Shown: positions 20,667-29,797, numbered from the stretch's first letter. The stretch: 64,000 nt of DNA from Methanolobus sp. ZRKC5 (GCF_038446525.1 NZ_CP151792.1:1674001-1738000), one strand, 5' to 3'. Program-made: numbers and translations. The notes: generated by a model from the letters alone, not told the origin.

Positions 20667-22043
20667 ATGACATTTTCAAGATCATTAGATTGTTATGAAT
20701 TCTACGAGCGTGCAAAGAAAGGTACAAAGATGACCCAGGATGACTGGGACCTCATGACCATTCCTATGAAGTCAATGGAGCTCAAGCAGAAATATAACCT
20801 TGATTTCAAAGGAGAATTCATTCCAACAGACAAGGACATGATGGAAAACCTGTTCAAAGCAGGTTTTGAAATGCTTCTTGACTGTGGTATATACTGTACC
20901 GATACAAGTCGTGTAGTAAAATATACTGAGGATGAGATATGGGACGCTATCAACAACGTCCAGAAAGAATTTGTTCTCGGAACTGGCAGAGACGCAGTAA
21001 ATGTCAGAAAAAGAAGTGTCGGTGACAAGAGAAAACCAATAATACAGGGTGGTCCAACAGGTTCCCCAATTTCTGAAGACGTTTTCATGCCTGTTCACAT
21101 GAGTTACGCTCTTGAGAAAGAAGTCGACACTATTGTTGATGGTGTTATTATGTCTGTTCGTGGAAAGCCAACAATTCCAAAGAGCCCTTACGAGATCCTG
21201 GCTGCCAAGACAGAGACAAGACTTATCAAGGCTGCAACTGCAATGGCCGGAAGGCCAGGCATGGGCATATAGGGACCAGAGACTTCCCTGTCCGCTCAGG
21301 GAAATATCGCTTCAGACTGTGCCGGTGGCCAGACATGCAGCGACAGTCACGAAGTATCTCAGCTCAATGAGCTTAAGATCGACCTTGATGCTATCAGTGT
21401 AATTGCACATTATCAAGCTAACAGTGACATCATCATGGATGAACAGATGCCTATCTTTGGTGGATATGCCGGTGGCATAGAAGAAACCACAATTGTCGAC
21501 ATCGCAACCCACATCAATGCATTTGTAATGAGCAATGCAAGCTGGCATCTTGACGGTCCGGTCCACATCCGCTGGGGATCCACAAACACTCGTGAGACCC
21601 TCCAGATCGCAGGATGGGCATGTGCAACGATCTCAGAATTCACTGACATGCTCTCCGGTAACCAGTACTATCCATGTGCAGGTCCATGTACCGAGATGTG
21701 TCTGCTTGAAGCATCCGCACAGTCTATGACCGACACAGCATCTGGCCGTGAGATCCTCTCCGGTGTTGCATCTGCAAAGGGTGTTGTCCAGGACAAGACC
21801 ACAGGTATGGAAGCAAGGATGATGGGAGAAGTCGCAAGAGCAACTGCAGGCATGGACATTGGAGAGGTCAACAAGATCCTTGACAACCTTGTAAAGCTCT
21901 ACGAGAACGACTATGCAAATGCACCAGCTGGTAAGACATTCCAGGAATGTTACGATGTTGCTACCGTAACACCAACCGATGAATATGTGAAGGTCTACGA
22001 CGGCGCACGCAAGAAGCTCGAAGAGCTTGGACTTGTATTCTAA
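20667..22043 (+). CDS. mtmB1: Monomethylamine methyltransferase MtmB with pyrrolysine (copy 1)
   Basis: A 458-residue protein if the in-frame TAG at 21270-21272 is read as pyrrolysine (residue 202), the position known in Methanosarcina barkeri MtmB. The flanking AGRPGMGI and GPETSLSAQGN match the active-site loop of the TIM-barrel enzyme. The C-terminal half continues in the same frame to TAA at 22041-22043. Pyrrolysine binds monomethylamine and positions the methyl group for attack by Co(I) on MtmC. An automatic caller would split this into a 201-residue piece and a later fragment. It forms an operon with mtmC1. Confidence 0.96.
21270..21303 (+). promoter_or_regulatory. Amber codon and PYLIS-type hairpin in mtmB1
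   Basis: The TAG (21270-21272) is followed eleven bases later by a hairpin with seven-base arms, TTCCCTG (21284-21290) and CAGGGAA (21297-21303). This corresponds to the PYLIS element proposed in methanogen mtmB messages. It also encodes protein, so part of its conservation reflects coding. Confidence 0.7.
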
Positions 22044-22060
22044 GCTACTTGGAACAGTTT

Positions 22061-22092
22061 GCCAGCGAAAGCTATCGCTGGCATTTTTTTTA
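22061..22092 (+). terminator. Terminator after mtmB1
   Basis: GCCAGCG and CGCTGGC form a seven-base stem with an eight-base loop (22061-22082), followed by a run of eight T. Confidence 0.75.
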
Positions 22093-22145
22093 TCTAAATA
22101 AGTAATGAATAATCATGTAGAATATACTAAAAAGGAGGTTTTCCA

Positions 22146-22256
22146 ATGGACACTTATTGGACGATCATTAACGGAGTAATATACTTACTAGCCTTCGCAT
22201 TGATTGCATGGGTATTGCTTGATGCGAGCAAAACATCCAAAAAATTAAAGAGGTGA
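22146..22256 (+). CDS. Small single-span membrane protein in permease operon
   Basis: A 36-residue peptide starting MDTYWTIINGVIYLLAFALI, with one hydrophobic span (residues ~7-26) and a basic tail (SKTSKKLKR). A strong ribosome site AAAGGAGGT lies eight bases upstream, and the stop is four bases before the permease start, so coupled translation is very likely. It resembles no family I know. Its position suggests a small subunit or stabiliser of the permease. Similar tiny membrane proteins occur after the permease and in the mttP operon. Confidence 0.75.
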   Translation: MDTYWTIINGVIYLLAFALIAWVLLDASKTSKKLKR

Positions 22257-22260
22257 TGAT

Positions 22261-23652
22261 TTGACCGACGAAGTAACAGAATCACCTGGACTTGTCAAGA
22301 CTCTAAAACCTTATCACGTATGGGCTTTGGGAGTGGGGATAGTTCTTGTAGGTGAATTTATGGGGTGGAATTTCACTGTGGCAAAGGGAGGTATCCTGGG
22401 TTCATTGCTTGCAATGCTTGTTGCAGGAACAATGTACGTGATAATTGCTTTGTGTGCAAGTGAACTGGGATCCGCTACAAAATTGGCGGGAGGTCCTTAT
22501 GATTGGGCACGTTTGTTTATCGGACCTGGTGCAGCAGCGAGTGTAGGTCTTGCTGTATACATGGAATATATAGCCCTGGAAGCTGCGGATGCTATTGTTG
22601 TTGCATTCATAGCGCAGGAGGTATTCCCCGAATTGCAAGTATTCCCTGTGACATTATTAGTAATAGCGACACTTACATTTATCAATTATAGAGGTGTGGT
22701 GGCTGCGCTCACGCTTAACTTCTTCATGACAGCTATAGCTTTCCTTGCTATTATAGCGTTCTTCTTCTCAGGAACATTCGGTGTATTTGAGCTTCATCCG
22801 GAATACCTTTTCCAGGGAGCTATGCCAAATGGCCTTATAGGTCTGTTTGCAGCTTTGCAGTTCGGTCCATGGTTCTTCCTGGGTATAGAAGGAGCAGCGA
22901 TGTGTGCAGAAGAATGTAAACATCCTTCAAGAGCAGTACCTCTTGGACAACAGGCAGGAATGATCACACTACTTGTCGGAGCTGCGATGACACTCTTTAT
23001 ATGTGCAAGTCTGCTCCCTTCCAGTATACCTGCAGAAGGTCTTGGAGTTTCAGTCTATCCATTGTTTGAGGCTGCACAGTCAAGTGGTGTGTATGTACTG
23101 ATAGCTCTGTTGGCGCTTGGAACTTTGCTTACTTGTGTTTCCAGTGCAAACGGATGTGTTTGTGATTCCTCAAGATCATGGTTTGCTCTTTCAAGGGATC
23201 ATTTTGTGTCAAATTGGTTCTCTTCCGTACATCCAAAATATCAGACACCTTACAAAGCAGTAATTTTCACAATGCCTATCGCAATAGCCTTTGCATTCAG
23301 TGGTTATCTGGACCAGGTCATTACCTTCTCCATTGTATCCGGATTGCTTTGCTATGTATTGATACCATTTGCTCTGCTACGTTTCAGAAAGATGTTCCCG
23401 ACACATATTAACAAGGTACGTCCTTTCGTGAGTCCCCTACAACCATGGATATCTTACTTTGCAATGGCAATAGCTATTGTTATCATGTCCACACTATTCT
23501 GGGGATACAGATACAACCTCATCTTTGCTCTGGCTTTCTATCTGATAGCATACTTCTACTTCCACAACAGGCACAAGAACTTCCAGAAAACTTTGGATTG
23601 GGGCGAGGAAATGGGTTGGCCAAACCCAAGTCATCATGCTGAAAAGGAGTGA
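22261..23652 (+). CDS. mtmP: APC-family permease, probable monomethylamine transporter
   Basis: A 463-residue membrane protein of the amino acid/polyamine/organocation family with about twelve hydrophobic helices. The first-helix motif GVGIVLVGEFMGWNFTVAKG contains the unwound glycine-rich stretch typical of APC substrate sites. It starts with TTG at 22261 after AGAGGTGA. Its place downstream of mtmC1-mtmB1 suggests import of monomethylamine, matching genes called mtmP in Methanosarcina; the substrate is an inference. Three very small membrane-protein genes surround it. Confidence 0.85.
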   Translation: MTDEVTESPGLVKTLKPYHVWALGVGIVLVGEFMGWNFTVAKGGILGSLLAMLVAGTMYVIIALCASELGSATKLAGGPYDWARLFIGPGAAASVGLAVYMEYIALEAADAIVVAFIAQEVFPELQVFPVTLLVIATLTFINYRGVVAALTLNFFMTAIAFLAIIAFFFSGTFGVFELHPEYLFQGAMPNGLIGLFAALQFGPWFFLGIEGAAMCAEECKHPSRAVPLGQQAGMITLLVGAAMTLFICASLLPSSIPAEGLGVSVYPLFEAAQSSGVYVLIALLALGTLLTCVSSANGCVCDSSRSWFALSRDHFVSNWFSSVHPKYQTPYKAVIFTMPIAIAFAFSGYLDQVITFSIVSGLLCYVLIPFALLRFRKMFPTHINKVRPFVSPLQPWISYFAMAIAIVIMSTLFWGYRYNLIFALAFYLIAYFYFHNRHKNFQKTLDWGEEMGWPNPSHHAEKE

Positions 23653-23657
23653 TATGA

Positions 23658-23921
23658 ATGGTTGGAGTTAGCGAAACAAAATATAATGCAGCATTCGCAA
23701 AGGACACATATTTGATAGTAGGTGCAATAGCACTGTTGATAGTTGTGCAGGGTTATGTAGTCTTTACTATACTATCCGCAGCAGGTTCAGCGGTCTCTCC
23801 TGCAATCAGAGGAATCTATGTTGTGTTCTTTGTACTGGTAGTGGGAATTGAAACAATGGGTTACTGGCAGGTACGTCACTCAATTAAGCAACACATGTTC
23901 GATTTCAAATACTATGACTGA
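23658..23921 (+). CDS. Small membrane protein, two predicted spans
   Basis: An 87-residue protein with hydrophobic segments LIVGAIALLIVVQGYVVFTI (residues ~20-40) and GIYVVFFVLVVGIETMGYWQ (~52-72), ending in a charged tail. It starts five bases after the permease stop, with AAGGAGTGA as ribosome site. I do not recognise the family. The tight spacing suggests that it works with the permease. Confidence 0.75.
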   Translation: MVGVSETKYNAAFAKDTYLIVGAIALLIVVQGYVVFTILSAAGSAVSPAIRGIYVVFFVLVVGIETMGYWQVRHSIKQHMFDFKYYD

Positions 23922-23931
23922 GGTGGGCAAT

Positions 23932-24177
23932 ATGGATGAAAACACACAGAAACAGAGTGCACTGAGGGAGGCATTTGATATTGTATTTATATTCATACTT
24001 GCCTTTGTCTGTCTTGTGGTACCAACACAAATTCAGGGTTCAGTGCTTGTTGGATGGACAGAGACAGGTGCTATCCAATTCCTATGGGATCCGATAGGCT
24101 ATTTCAGCTTGCTGGGAGGGATAATTCTATTCTTCGTAGTTATGCTGTACCACTCGGTAAGCCACTATAAGTTTTAG
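23932..24177 (+). CDS. Small membrane protein, two predicted spans
   Basis: An 81-residue protein. I chose the ATG at 23932 because GAGGTGG lies nine bases upstream. Two hydrophobic stretches are visible: AFDIVFIFILAFVCLVVPTQ and PIGYFSLLGGIILFFVVMLY. It ends in TAG (24175-24177), but a terminator hairpin starts only six bases later, so this TAG is a real stop rather than pyrrolysine. It lies ten bases after the preceding small gene and closes the permease operon. Confidence 0.75.
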   Translation: MDENTQKQSALREAFDIVFIFILAFVCLVVPTQIQGSVLVGWTETGAIQFLWDPIGYFSLLGGIILFFVVMLYHSVSHYKF

Positions 24178-24183
24178 AGGGGT

Positions 24184-24217
24184 ATGTCAGTGGGAGCACT
24201 GACATTTACTTTTTTTA
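24184..24217 (+). terminator. Terminator of the mtmP operon
   Basis: ATGTCAGTG (24184-24192) and CACTGACAT (24197-24205) form a nine-base stem with a four-base loop, then a T-rich run to 24217. Confidence 0.75.
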
Positions 24218-24270
24218 AACGGAGAAGCCTATTTGTAAAACAGATAAATATCAGATGACAGGTGAAATTT

Positions 24271-24753
24271 ATGAAATCAGATATCAATGTTCAACGAGCA
24301 AAAGATAATGAAAATCTCACTGACATGGAAAAAAAGCATATTCCAGTCATTGAAGCTCCTGCAGAGGTAATAGCAGGTGAGCCTTTTGAGGTGAAAGTTA
24401 CGATTGGTAGTATTCCTCATGTGATGGAAGAAGACCATTACATACAATGGATAGAGTTACATATAAATGGTGATTTTGTCGAGAAAAAAGAATTGAAAGT
24501 AACAGACGGAAAAGCTGAGGCAACTTTTACGGTGGTTGGAACTGAAGAGATGATCTCCGCACGTGAGATAATGAACTGCAGAATTCATGGATTTGGTGTA
24601 TGTGGTACATGTGGTGTACGATCAGCAATTGTAATCCTAAGGGCGATCGAAGGTTGTAATGTACATGGTCTATGGGAAGGTTCAACGGGAATTGAAATAA
24701 CTTCTGCGACTTCAAAACCTGGAAAAAAGTGTGGATGGGGTCCAGAATTGTAA
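24271..24753 (+). CDS. Methanoferrodoxin-type superoxide reductase
   Basis: A 160-residue protein with the mononuclear-iron superoxide reductase site: histidines in KKHIPVIE and IPHVMEEDHYIQWIEL, and the Cys-His pair in CNVHGLWEGS. Between these, MNCRIHGFGVCGTCG and a final KKCGWG add four cysteines absent from plain neelaredoxins. This fits methanoferrodoxin, the SOR class described from Methanosarcina mazei with an extra [4Fe-4S] cluster. It reduces superoxide to peroxide and would protect oxygen-sensitive corrinoids. I chose the ATG at 24271, preceded by AGGTGA; a GTG nine bases earlier is less likely. It stands alone before mtbA1. Confidence 0.85.
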   Translation: MKSDINVQRAKDNENLTDMEKKHIPVIEAPAEVIAGEPFEVKVTIGSIPHVMEEDHYIQWIELHINGDFVEKKELKVTDGKAEATFTVVGTEEMISAREIMNCRIHGFGVCGTCGVRSAIVILRAIEGCNVHGLWEGSTGIEITSATSKPGKKCGWGPEL

Positions 24754-24790
24754 TTCTGGATTTCAATTTTATTTTTAGGAGTTTAATATA

Positions 24791-25810
24791 ATGGCAGAAT
24801 ATACACCAAAAAAAAGATTAGCACGTGCATTAACCGGTCAGCCTGTTGACAGGATGCCTGCTGTTTCCGTAACACAAACAGGAACAGTAGAACAGATGGA
24901 AGCCTGTGGCGCTTTCTGGCCCGAAGCAAACAGTGATGCGCAAAAGATGGCAACCCTTGCCGAAGCAGGGCATACAGTCGTAGGATTTGAAGCAGTACGT
25001 GTTCCTTTTGACATCACCGCAGAAGCTGAGTTCTTCGGCTGTGAGATCAAGGATGGTACTCAGGAACAGCAACCATCAGTTGTCGGTCATGTTGTAAGTA
25101 ATATAGAGGACATTGCAAAACTCGAAGGCTATAACCTTGACCACGGAAGAATTGGTGTTGTATGTGATGCGATCAAGATTCTCGCAGACAAATATGGTGA
25201 TGAACTTCCTATAATGGGCAGTATGATCGGTCCTTTCTCTCTTGCTCAGCATATCAATGGTGACGATTGGTTCATGGCTATCTTCACAAACGAGGAATTC
25301 GGTCTTGCACTTATGGAGTTCACAACCGAGTTCAATGTTGCATATGCAAAGAAGATGGTAGAGAACGGTGCAGACACCATGGTCATCATTGACCCTACGG
25401 CAAGTGCCCAGCTTATTGGTGCTGAGTTCTACGAGAAGTTTGTAGTGCCTTATCACAAGAAGATCTGTGATGCTATGCGCGAGCTTAACGTTGCTACGGT
25501 ACTGCACATCTGTGGTGACACGACCCAGGGTCTTGTACTTATGGAATCATCCGGTGTGGATGGTATCAGTATTGACCAGAATGTAGATGTTGCAACTGCT
25601 GTGGGTCTGGTTGGAAAGTCAGTCATAGTTGGAAACCTTGACCCGGTGAACATGCTCTGGAACAAGACACTTGAGGAGATCAAGAAAGAGTCAGAGAAGG
25701 TTCTGGACGCAGAAGTAGGATTGCTGGCTCCAGGATGCGGTATAGTAAGTAAGACTCCAACCGAGAATCTCCAGGCAATGGTGGAGATGGCAAAGAGTCA
25801 TAATTATTGA
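24791..25810 (+). CDS. mtbA1: Methylcobamide:coenzyme M methyltransferase MtbA (copy 1)
   Basis: A 339-residue zinc enzyme of the uroporphyrinogen decarboxylase-like family. It transfers the methyl group from MtmC, MtbC or MttC to coenzyme M. The zinc ligands are in [12 protein letters not shown] (HxC near residues 239-241) and [11 protein letters not shown] (Cys316). The ribosome site TAGGAGTTTAAT is shared with the other two mtbA copies. This copy is the most different of the three (for example AFWPEANSD and NTKTLEE-like changes near the end). A terminator follows. Confidence 0.95.
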   Translation: MAEYTPKKRLARALTGQPVDRMPAVSVTQTGTVEQMEACGAFWPEANSDAQKMATLAEAGHTVVGFEAVRVPFDITAEAEFFGCEIKDGTQEQQPSVVGHVVSNIEDIAKLEGYNLDHGRIGVVCDAIKILADKYGDELPIMGSMIGPFSLAQHINGDDWFMAIFTNEEFGLALMEFTTEFNVAYAKKMVENGADTMVIIDPTASAQLIGAEFYEKFVVPYHKKICDAMRELNVATVLHICGDTTQGLVLMESSGVDGISIDQNVDVATAVGLVGKSVIVGNLDPVNMLWNKTLEEIKKESEKVLDAEVGLLAPGCGIVSKTPTENLQAMVEMAKSHNY

Positions 25811-25821
25811 TATTGATTTGC

Positions 25822-25885
25822 TTCTCCGGGTCAAATCCTTCATGTGACTAGTCATCATCTTTCCACCCGGAGAAATTATTTTTTG
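25822..25885 (+). terminator. Terminator after mtbA1
   Basis: TTCTCCGGGT (25822-25831) pairs with ACCCGGAGAA (25865-25874), followed by ATTATTTTTTG. Its sequence is related to the hairpins after mtbA2 and after the M18 aminopeptidase gene. Confidence 0.75.
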
Positions 25886-25938
25886 TTATTTACAATATTT
25901 TTATTATTCTTAGTTTAATTGTTTTAATGATGACCTAA

Positions 25939-26040
25939 GATTACAACGCCGTTGTAATACTATCAAAGCAATAGATTATTTTCGTGAGGGTAGTGAATTC
26001 AAACACAGTAAGCACATTTGATTGAGTTTATGATATATAC
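25939..26040 (+). promoter_or_regulatory. Operator palindrome and TATA box upstream of mtbC1
   Basis: TTACAACG (25941-25948), one base, then CGTTGTAA (25950-25957) is a perfect 17-base palindrome. The TATA region TTTATGATATATAC lies at 26027-26040. The region upstream of mtmC2 has related half-sites and an almost identical GAGTTTATGAT-TATAT promoter, so both operons may answer to one regulator. Confidence 0.55.
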
Positions 26041-26129
26041 ATTTTCTTCTTATGCTTTACTATAACTGATTGCTCTTCAAGTTTCATGTTCTATACCAAC
26101 TGAAGGCAAAAAGTGATGGAGGTATTATT

Positions 26130-26774
26130 ATTAGTAAAGAAGAAATGTTCAAAGAATTATCAGATGCAGTTATCACATGCAAGAATGATGTTGTAACAGC
26201 AGCTGTAGAGAAAGCAAGAAATGAAGGTATTTCAGCTCCTGAAATTATCGAAAAAGGTCTTGCAGCAGGAATGAATGAAGTTGGTATCCGTTTTGAGAGA
26301 GGTAAGATGTTCCTTCCTCACGTAATGATGGCTGCAGGCGCAATGGAAGCAGGTGTCGCTCTCCTTGAAGCAGATATGCCAGCAGATGCTGCAAGCAAGA
26401 AGCTCGGTGTTATAGTAAACGGTACTGTCGAAGGCGACGTCCATGACATTGGCAAGTCCATTGTCTCAACCATGCTTCAATCAGCAGGTTTTGAAGTCCA
26501 CGATATCGGCAGAGATGTTCCTCTTCAGAATTTCATTGACAAGATCAAAGAAACCAACGCAAACATGGTAGGAATGTCTGCGCTTATGACAACCACTCTC
26601 GGTGCCCAGAAAGAAGTCATTGAGATGCTCAAGGAGAATGGTCTTAGAGATGGTATCAAGGTAATGGTCGGCGGTGCTCCAGCAACAGAAGCATGGGCTG
26701 AAAAGATCGGTGCAGACTGCTATGCAGAGAATGCCAGTGAAGCTGTTATAAAAGCTAAGGAACTCCTGCTTTAA
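26130..26774 (+). CDS. mtbC1: Dimethylamine corrinoid protein MtbC (copy 1), ATT at expected start
   Basis: A 214-residue corrinoid protein for dimethylamine, almost identical to mtbC2. The B12 motif is [15 protein letters not shown], followed by [11 protein letters not shown] and [10 protein letters not shown]. The codon aligned with the ATG of mtbC2 is ATT here (26130-26132), six bases after GGAGGT, so translation may start at ATT. The first in-frame ATG, at 26145, would remove five residues and sits too far from the ribosome site; an extension to TTG at 26070 has no homology. mtbB1 follows after 14 bases. Confidence 0.88.
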   Translation: MSKEEMFKELSDAVITCKNDVVTAAVEKARNEGISAPEIIEKGLAAGMNEVGIRFERGKMFLPHVMMAAGAMEAGVALLEADMPADAASKKLGVIVNGTVEGDVHDIGKSIVSTMLQSAGFEVHDIGRDVPLQNFIDKIKETNANMVGMSALMTTTLGAQKEVIEMLKENGLRDGIKVMVGGAPATEAWAEKIGADCYAENASEAVIKAKELLL

Positions 26775-26788
26775 ATGAGGTGATTTTT

Positions 26789-28192
26789 ATGGCAACAGAA
26801 TATAAACTTAGAATGGGAGACGGAAAGCGTATTTTCATGACAAAGGAGCAGATCATTGCTGACCTTAAAGCAGGTATGGCAGATGCTGCAGACCTTGGTG
26901 AGATCCCTAACCTTAGTGAAGATGAGATCGACAAGCTCGTAGATATCATCACAATGCCTTCCAGAATGGTTGGTGTCGAACAAGGTATGGAAGTCCCAGT
27001 GACCCACGATATCGGAACCATCAGAATTGACGGTGACCAGGGTAACAGTGGTGTAGGTATTCCATCCAGCAGACTCGTTGGTGCAATGATGCACGAGAGA
27101 GCATTCGGTGCTGACACAATGGAATTAGGTCACATCGACTACAGTTACAAACCTGTAAAACCTGTAATCTCACAGGAAATGCAGACAATGGAAGTTTGCC
27201 AGCAGAACATGGTAGTTCCTTTGCTTTACGGTGCAATGCCAAATCTTGGTCTTTACTACACACCTGACGGTCCTTTCGAGAACCCAGGCGACCTTATGAA
27301 GGCTTTCAAGATCAAGGAAGCACAGGGATCCATGGAACATGCTGCTGAGCATGGTACAAGGGACATGATCTGGATCATGCAGAAACTCATGGCATCCGGT
27401 GCAGATGGTGTTAACTTCGATACTATCGGTGCTGCAGGAGATGGTGACATGTTCGCATCCCTCAACGCTATTGAGGCATTGAGAAAACAGTATCCTGACA
27501 TCTATATTGAAGCAGGTATGGCAGGAGAGCTTTTGCTCGGTCTTCACGGTGAACTGGAATATGACGGTACTGTACTCGCAGGTCTGTGGCCACACCAGCA
27601 GGCACCACTTGCAGCAAAGGCTGGTGCAAATGTCTTTGGTCCTGTATGTAACACAAATACCAGCAAATCATCTGCATGGAACCTTGGAAGAGCTGTTAAC
27701 TTCATGAAGGCAGCTGTTAAAGCTTCCCCTATCCCTTGCCATGTGAACATGGGAATGGGTGTAGGCAGTATTCCAATGTTCGAGACTCCAACAATTGATG
27801 CAGTTTCAAGAGCAAGCAAGGCGATGGTCGAAGTCGCCGGCGTGGATGGAATATAGATAGGGGTCGGCGACCCGATGGGTATGCCGATCTCCCACATAAT
27901 GACTTCCGGAATGAGCGGAATCAGAGCTGCTGGTGACCTTGTTGCAAGGATGCAGCTTTCAAAGAGCATGAGAATTGGAGAAGCAAAGGACTTCGTTGCC
28001 AAGAAGCTGGACGTTACTACAGATGATCTCAGTGACGAATATGTAATGAGAGAACTGAGAGAAGAACTTGGTATTGGTGTAATCACTTCAGTTGCAGGTG
28101 CTCCAAAAGGAATCGCAGCAAAGATGAACATCGAGAAACTTCTTGGAATTGACATCAACTGCTGTGACAAATTCAGAGGACAGTTGAAGTAA
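26789..28192 (+). CDS. mtbB1: Dimethylamine methyltransferase MtbB with pyrrolysine (copy 1)
   Basis: A 467-residue protein if the TAG at 27854-27856 is read as pyrrolysine (residue 356, as in M. barkeri MtbB). The flanking VEVAGVDGI and [15 protein letters not shown] are the MtbB active-site surroundings, and the frame stays open to TAA at 28192. It moves a methyl group from dimethylamine to MtbC, releasing monomethylamine. The ATG at 26789 follows GAGGTGA. The middle part (about residues 150-335) differs from mtbB2 more than the rest; for example [10 protein letters not shown] here is [10 protein letters not shown] in mtbB2 and in M. barkeri. Confidence 0.96.
27854..27873 (+). promoter_or_regulatory. 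Amber codon and adjacent hairpin in mtbB1
   Basis: TAG (27854-27856) is followed after four bases by GGGTC-GGC-GACCC (27861-27873), a short strong hairpin. Its position resembles the PYLIS element of mtmB but the sequence is unrelated. The stem also encodes GVGDP, so it may be incidental. Confidence 0.5.
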
Positions 28193-28199
28193 ATGGGGT

Positions 28200-28240
28200 T
28201 TATGCTGCCTTATCAACCAGTGGTTGATAAGGCAGCATAA
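28200..28240 (+). terminator. Perfect 41-base palindrome between mtbB1 and permease gene
   Basis: TTATGCTGCCTTATCAACCA (28200-28219) is repeated in inverted form at 28221-28240 around one central G. A T-rich stretch follows (28253-28265). It probably ends or weakens transcription after mtbB1, limiting expression of the permease gene downstream. Confidence 0.7.
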
Positions 28241-28312
28241 ATGGCATCTGCAATTTTCTTTTTTTGGGAGTTGCAGGTGTCACATTTTACCTAAAAAAAG
28301 GGGTGATAATAA

Positions 28313-29797
28313 ATGGAGAAAAAAGAAGGAATAGACTGGCATCATGCAGAGCAGTGTTCTAAAGTGGTCTGTGACACCGGGGACGACAGTGGGCTTGAGA
28401 GGTCTATCGATTGGAAACAGGGTCTTGCAATTGCTGTAGGTGTACCTCTGTTGATCTTGCCATCAATTGGATACTTTGCTGGTTATCTGTGGTCAGCTGC
28501 TATTATTGTCTGGGGTCTTTCCGTATTCCAGGGATTCATGCAGAATCTGGCTTATGGTGAACTTGCAACAACTTTCCCGAAGGCATCTGGTCTTCCTGGA
28601 TTTGCACAGAATGTTTTCAAAACACCTAATTTCAAAGGAAAATATGACAAAAGCAAGCTTGTAGGTGGATTCAGTGCATGGAGTTACTGGTTTGCCTGGA
28701 ATCCCGTACTTGCTATCTTTGCTATCCTTGTAGGTTTTTACTTGCACAGCCTTTTCCCTGTACTTGCCAGCACTTTCAGTGAATATCAGCTTTCATTAGT
28801 TGCAGGTATTATTATATTCGGAGGTCTTATACTTATTAATTATCGTGGTGTTTCAAGTGGTGCAGTGGTAGGTTATATTCTCGCAGCACTTGCATTTATT
28901 CCACTGATTATAATTGCAGTGGTACCTTATATTACAGGTGATTTTGTAATGGCAAATATCACAAGCACCTGGTTGCCAACTGACTGGGTATGGGACCTTC
29001 ATCATATTCTTATCTTGCTAGGTATTTTTGCAATGGCACAGTGGAGTGCATGTGCATGGGAAACAGCAGCTATCTATGGTCCTGAATACAAAAACCCAGG
29101 TAAAGATGTACCAAAAGCACTTTTCACCTGTGGTGCAATCTGTCTTCTGGCATTTGTAATCGTACAGATGACAGTTACCGGTGTACTCGGTATCGATGGT
29201 ATTGCCAATGCACCAATCGATCCTATGCTTCCTGTTGCACAGGCAGCTCTCGGTGACATGGGTTCAACGGTTGCTATTGTAATGCTTATTGCAGCAATGG
29301 TCCTTATCATCCAGACCGCTTACCTTGGTTCTGCAAGAGCAATGCACTCAATGGCAGTTGAAGGAAATCTTCCAAGAGTATTCGGTAAAGTGAATGCCCA
29401 TGGTACTCCTATACTGGCAATGGTCGTTATCGGTGTCTTTAACCTGGGACTTATTTCAATGGGTACTCCAACAGCTATCCTTGCAGCATCCGCTATAGGA
29501 TATGTTTGTGCAAACGGTATCAGTCTCTTTGCATATGTAAAGGCAAAATCAGACCCGCATCTTGCAGGTCTTGACAGGCCTTTCAAGGCACCAGGTGGCT
29601 GGAAGAATGTTTCACTAATGTTTGGTCTATTCAACCTTCCTCTCTGTCTGATCGGTATCATTTATCTTAACAGTGTCGAAGGAAGCTGGTTCTCTACTGG
29701 TGTTGGAATTCTTGTACTGGCTTTGTATGTACCTATGTGGTATTATTCACAACATGAAAATCATGTTGCGAAGCAGGTGGAACCGCAGAGTGTATAA
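28313..29797 (+). CDS. APC-family permease, probable dimethylamine transporter
   Basis: A 494-residue membrane protein with about twelve hydrophobic helices. The first-helix substrate region reads AIAVGVPLLILPSIGYFAG, and SAWSYWFAWNPVLAIFAILV and WSACAWETAAIYGPEYKNPG are further APC-like features. It starts at ATG 28313 after AAAGGGGTGA. It follows mtbC1-mtbB1, so dimethylamine uptake (MtbP-like) is the best inference. It is not closely similar to the permease at 22261-23652 and has no tiny partner genes. Confidence 0.82.
   Translation: MEKKEGIDWHHAEQCSKVVCDTGDDSGLERSIDWKQGLAIAVGVPLLILPSIGYFAGYLWSAAIIVWGLSVFQGFMQNLAYGELATTFPKASGLPGFAQNVFKTPNFKGKYDKSKLVGGFSAWSYWFAWNPVLAIFAILVGFYLHSLFPVLASTFSEYQLSLVAGIIIFGGLILINYRGVSSGAVVGYILAALAFIPLIIIAVVPYITGDFVMANITSTWLPTDWVWDLHHILILLGIFAMAQWSACAWETAAIYGPEYKNPGKDVPKALFTCGAICLLAFVIVQMTVTGVLGIDGIANAPIDPMLPVAQAALGDMGSTVAIVMLIAAMVLIIQTAYLGSARAMHSMAVEGNLPRVFGKVNAHGTPILAMVVIGVFNLGLISMGTPTAILAASAIGYVCANGISLFAYVKAKSDPHLAGLDRPFKAPGGWKNVSLMFGLFNLPLCLIGIIYLNSVEGSWFSTGVGILVLALYVPMWYYSQHENHVAKQVEPQSV

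Noticed and set aside
21435-22043. C-terminal part of mtmB1 as a separate gene (same for mtmB2, mtmB3, mtbB1, mtbB2 and mttB)
   Set aside because: In frame with the upstream part across a single TAG at the known pyrrolysine position; no ribosome site at the apparent internal start.
24175-24177. TAG at the end of the 81-residue membrane protein as a pyrrolysine codon
   Set aside because: A strong terminator hairpin starts seven bases later and the frame beyond encodes nothing recognisable; it is a normal stop.
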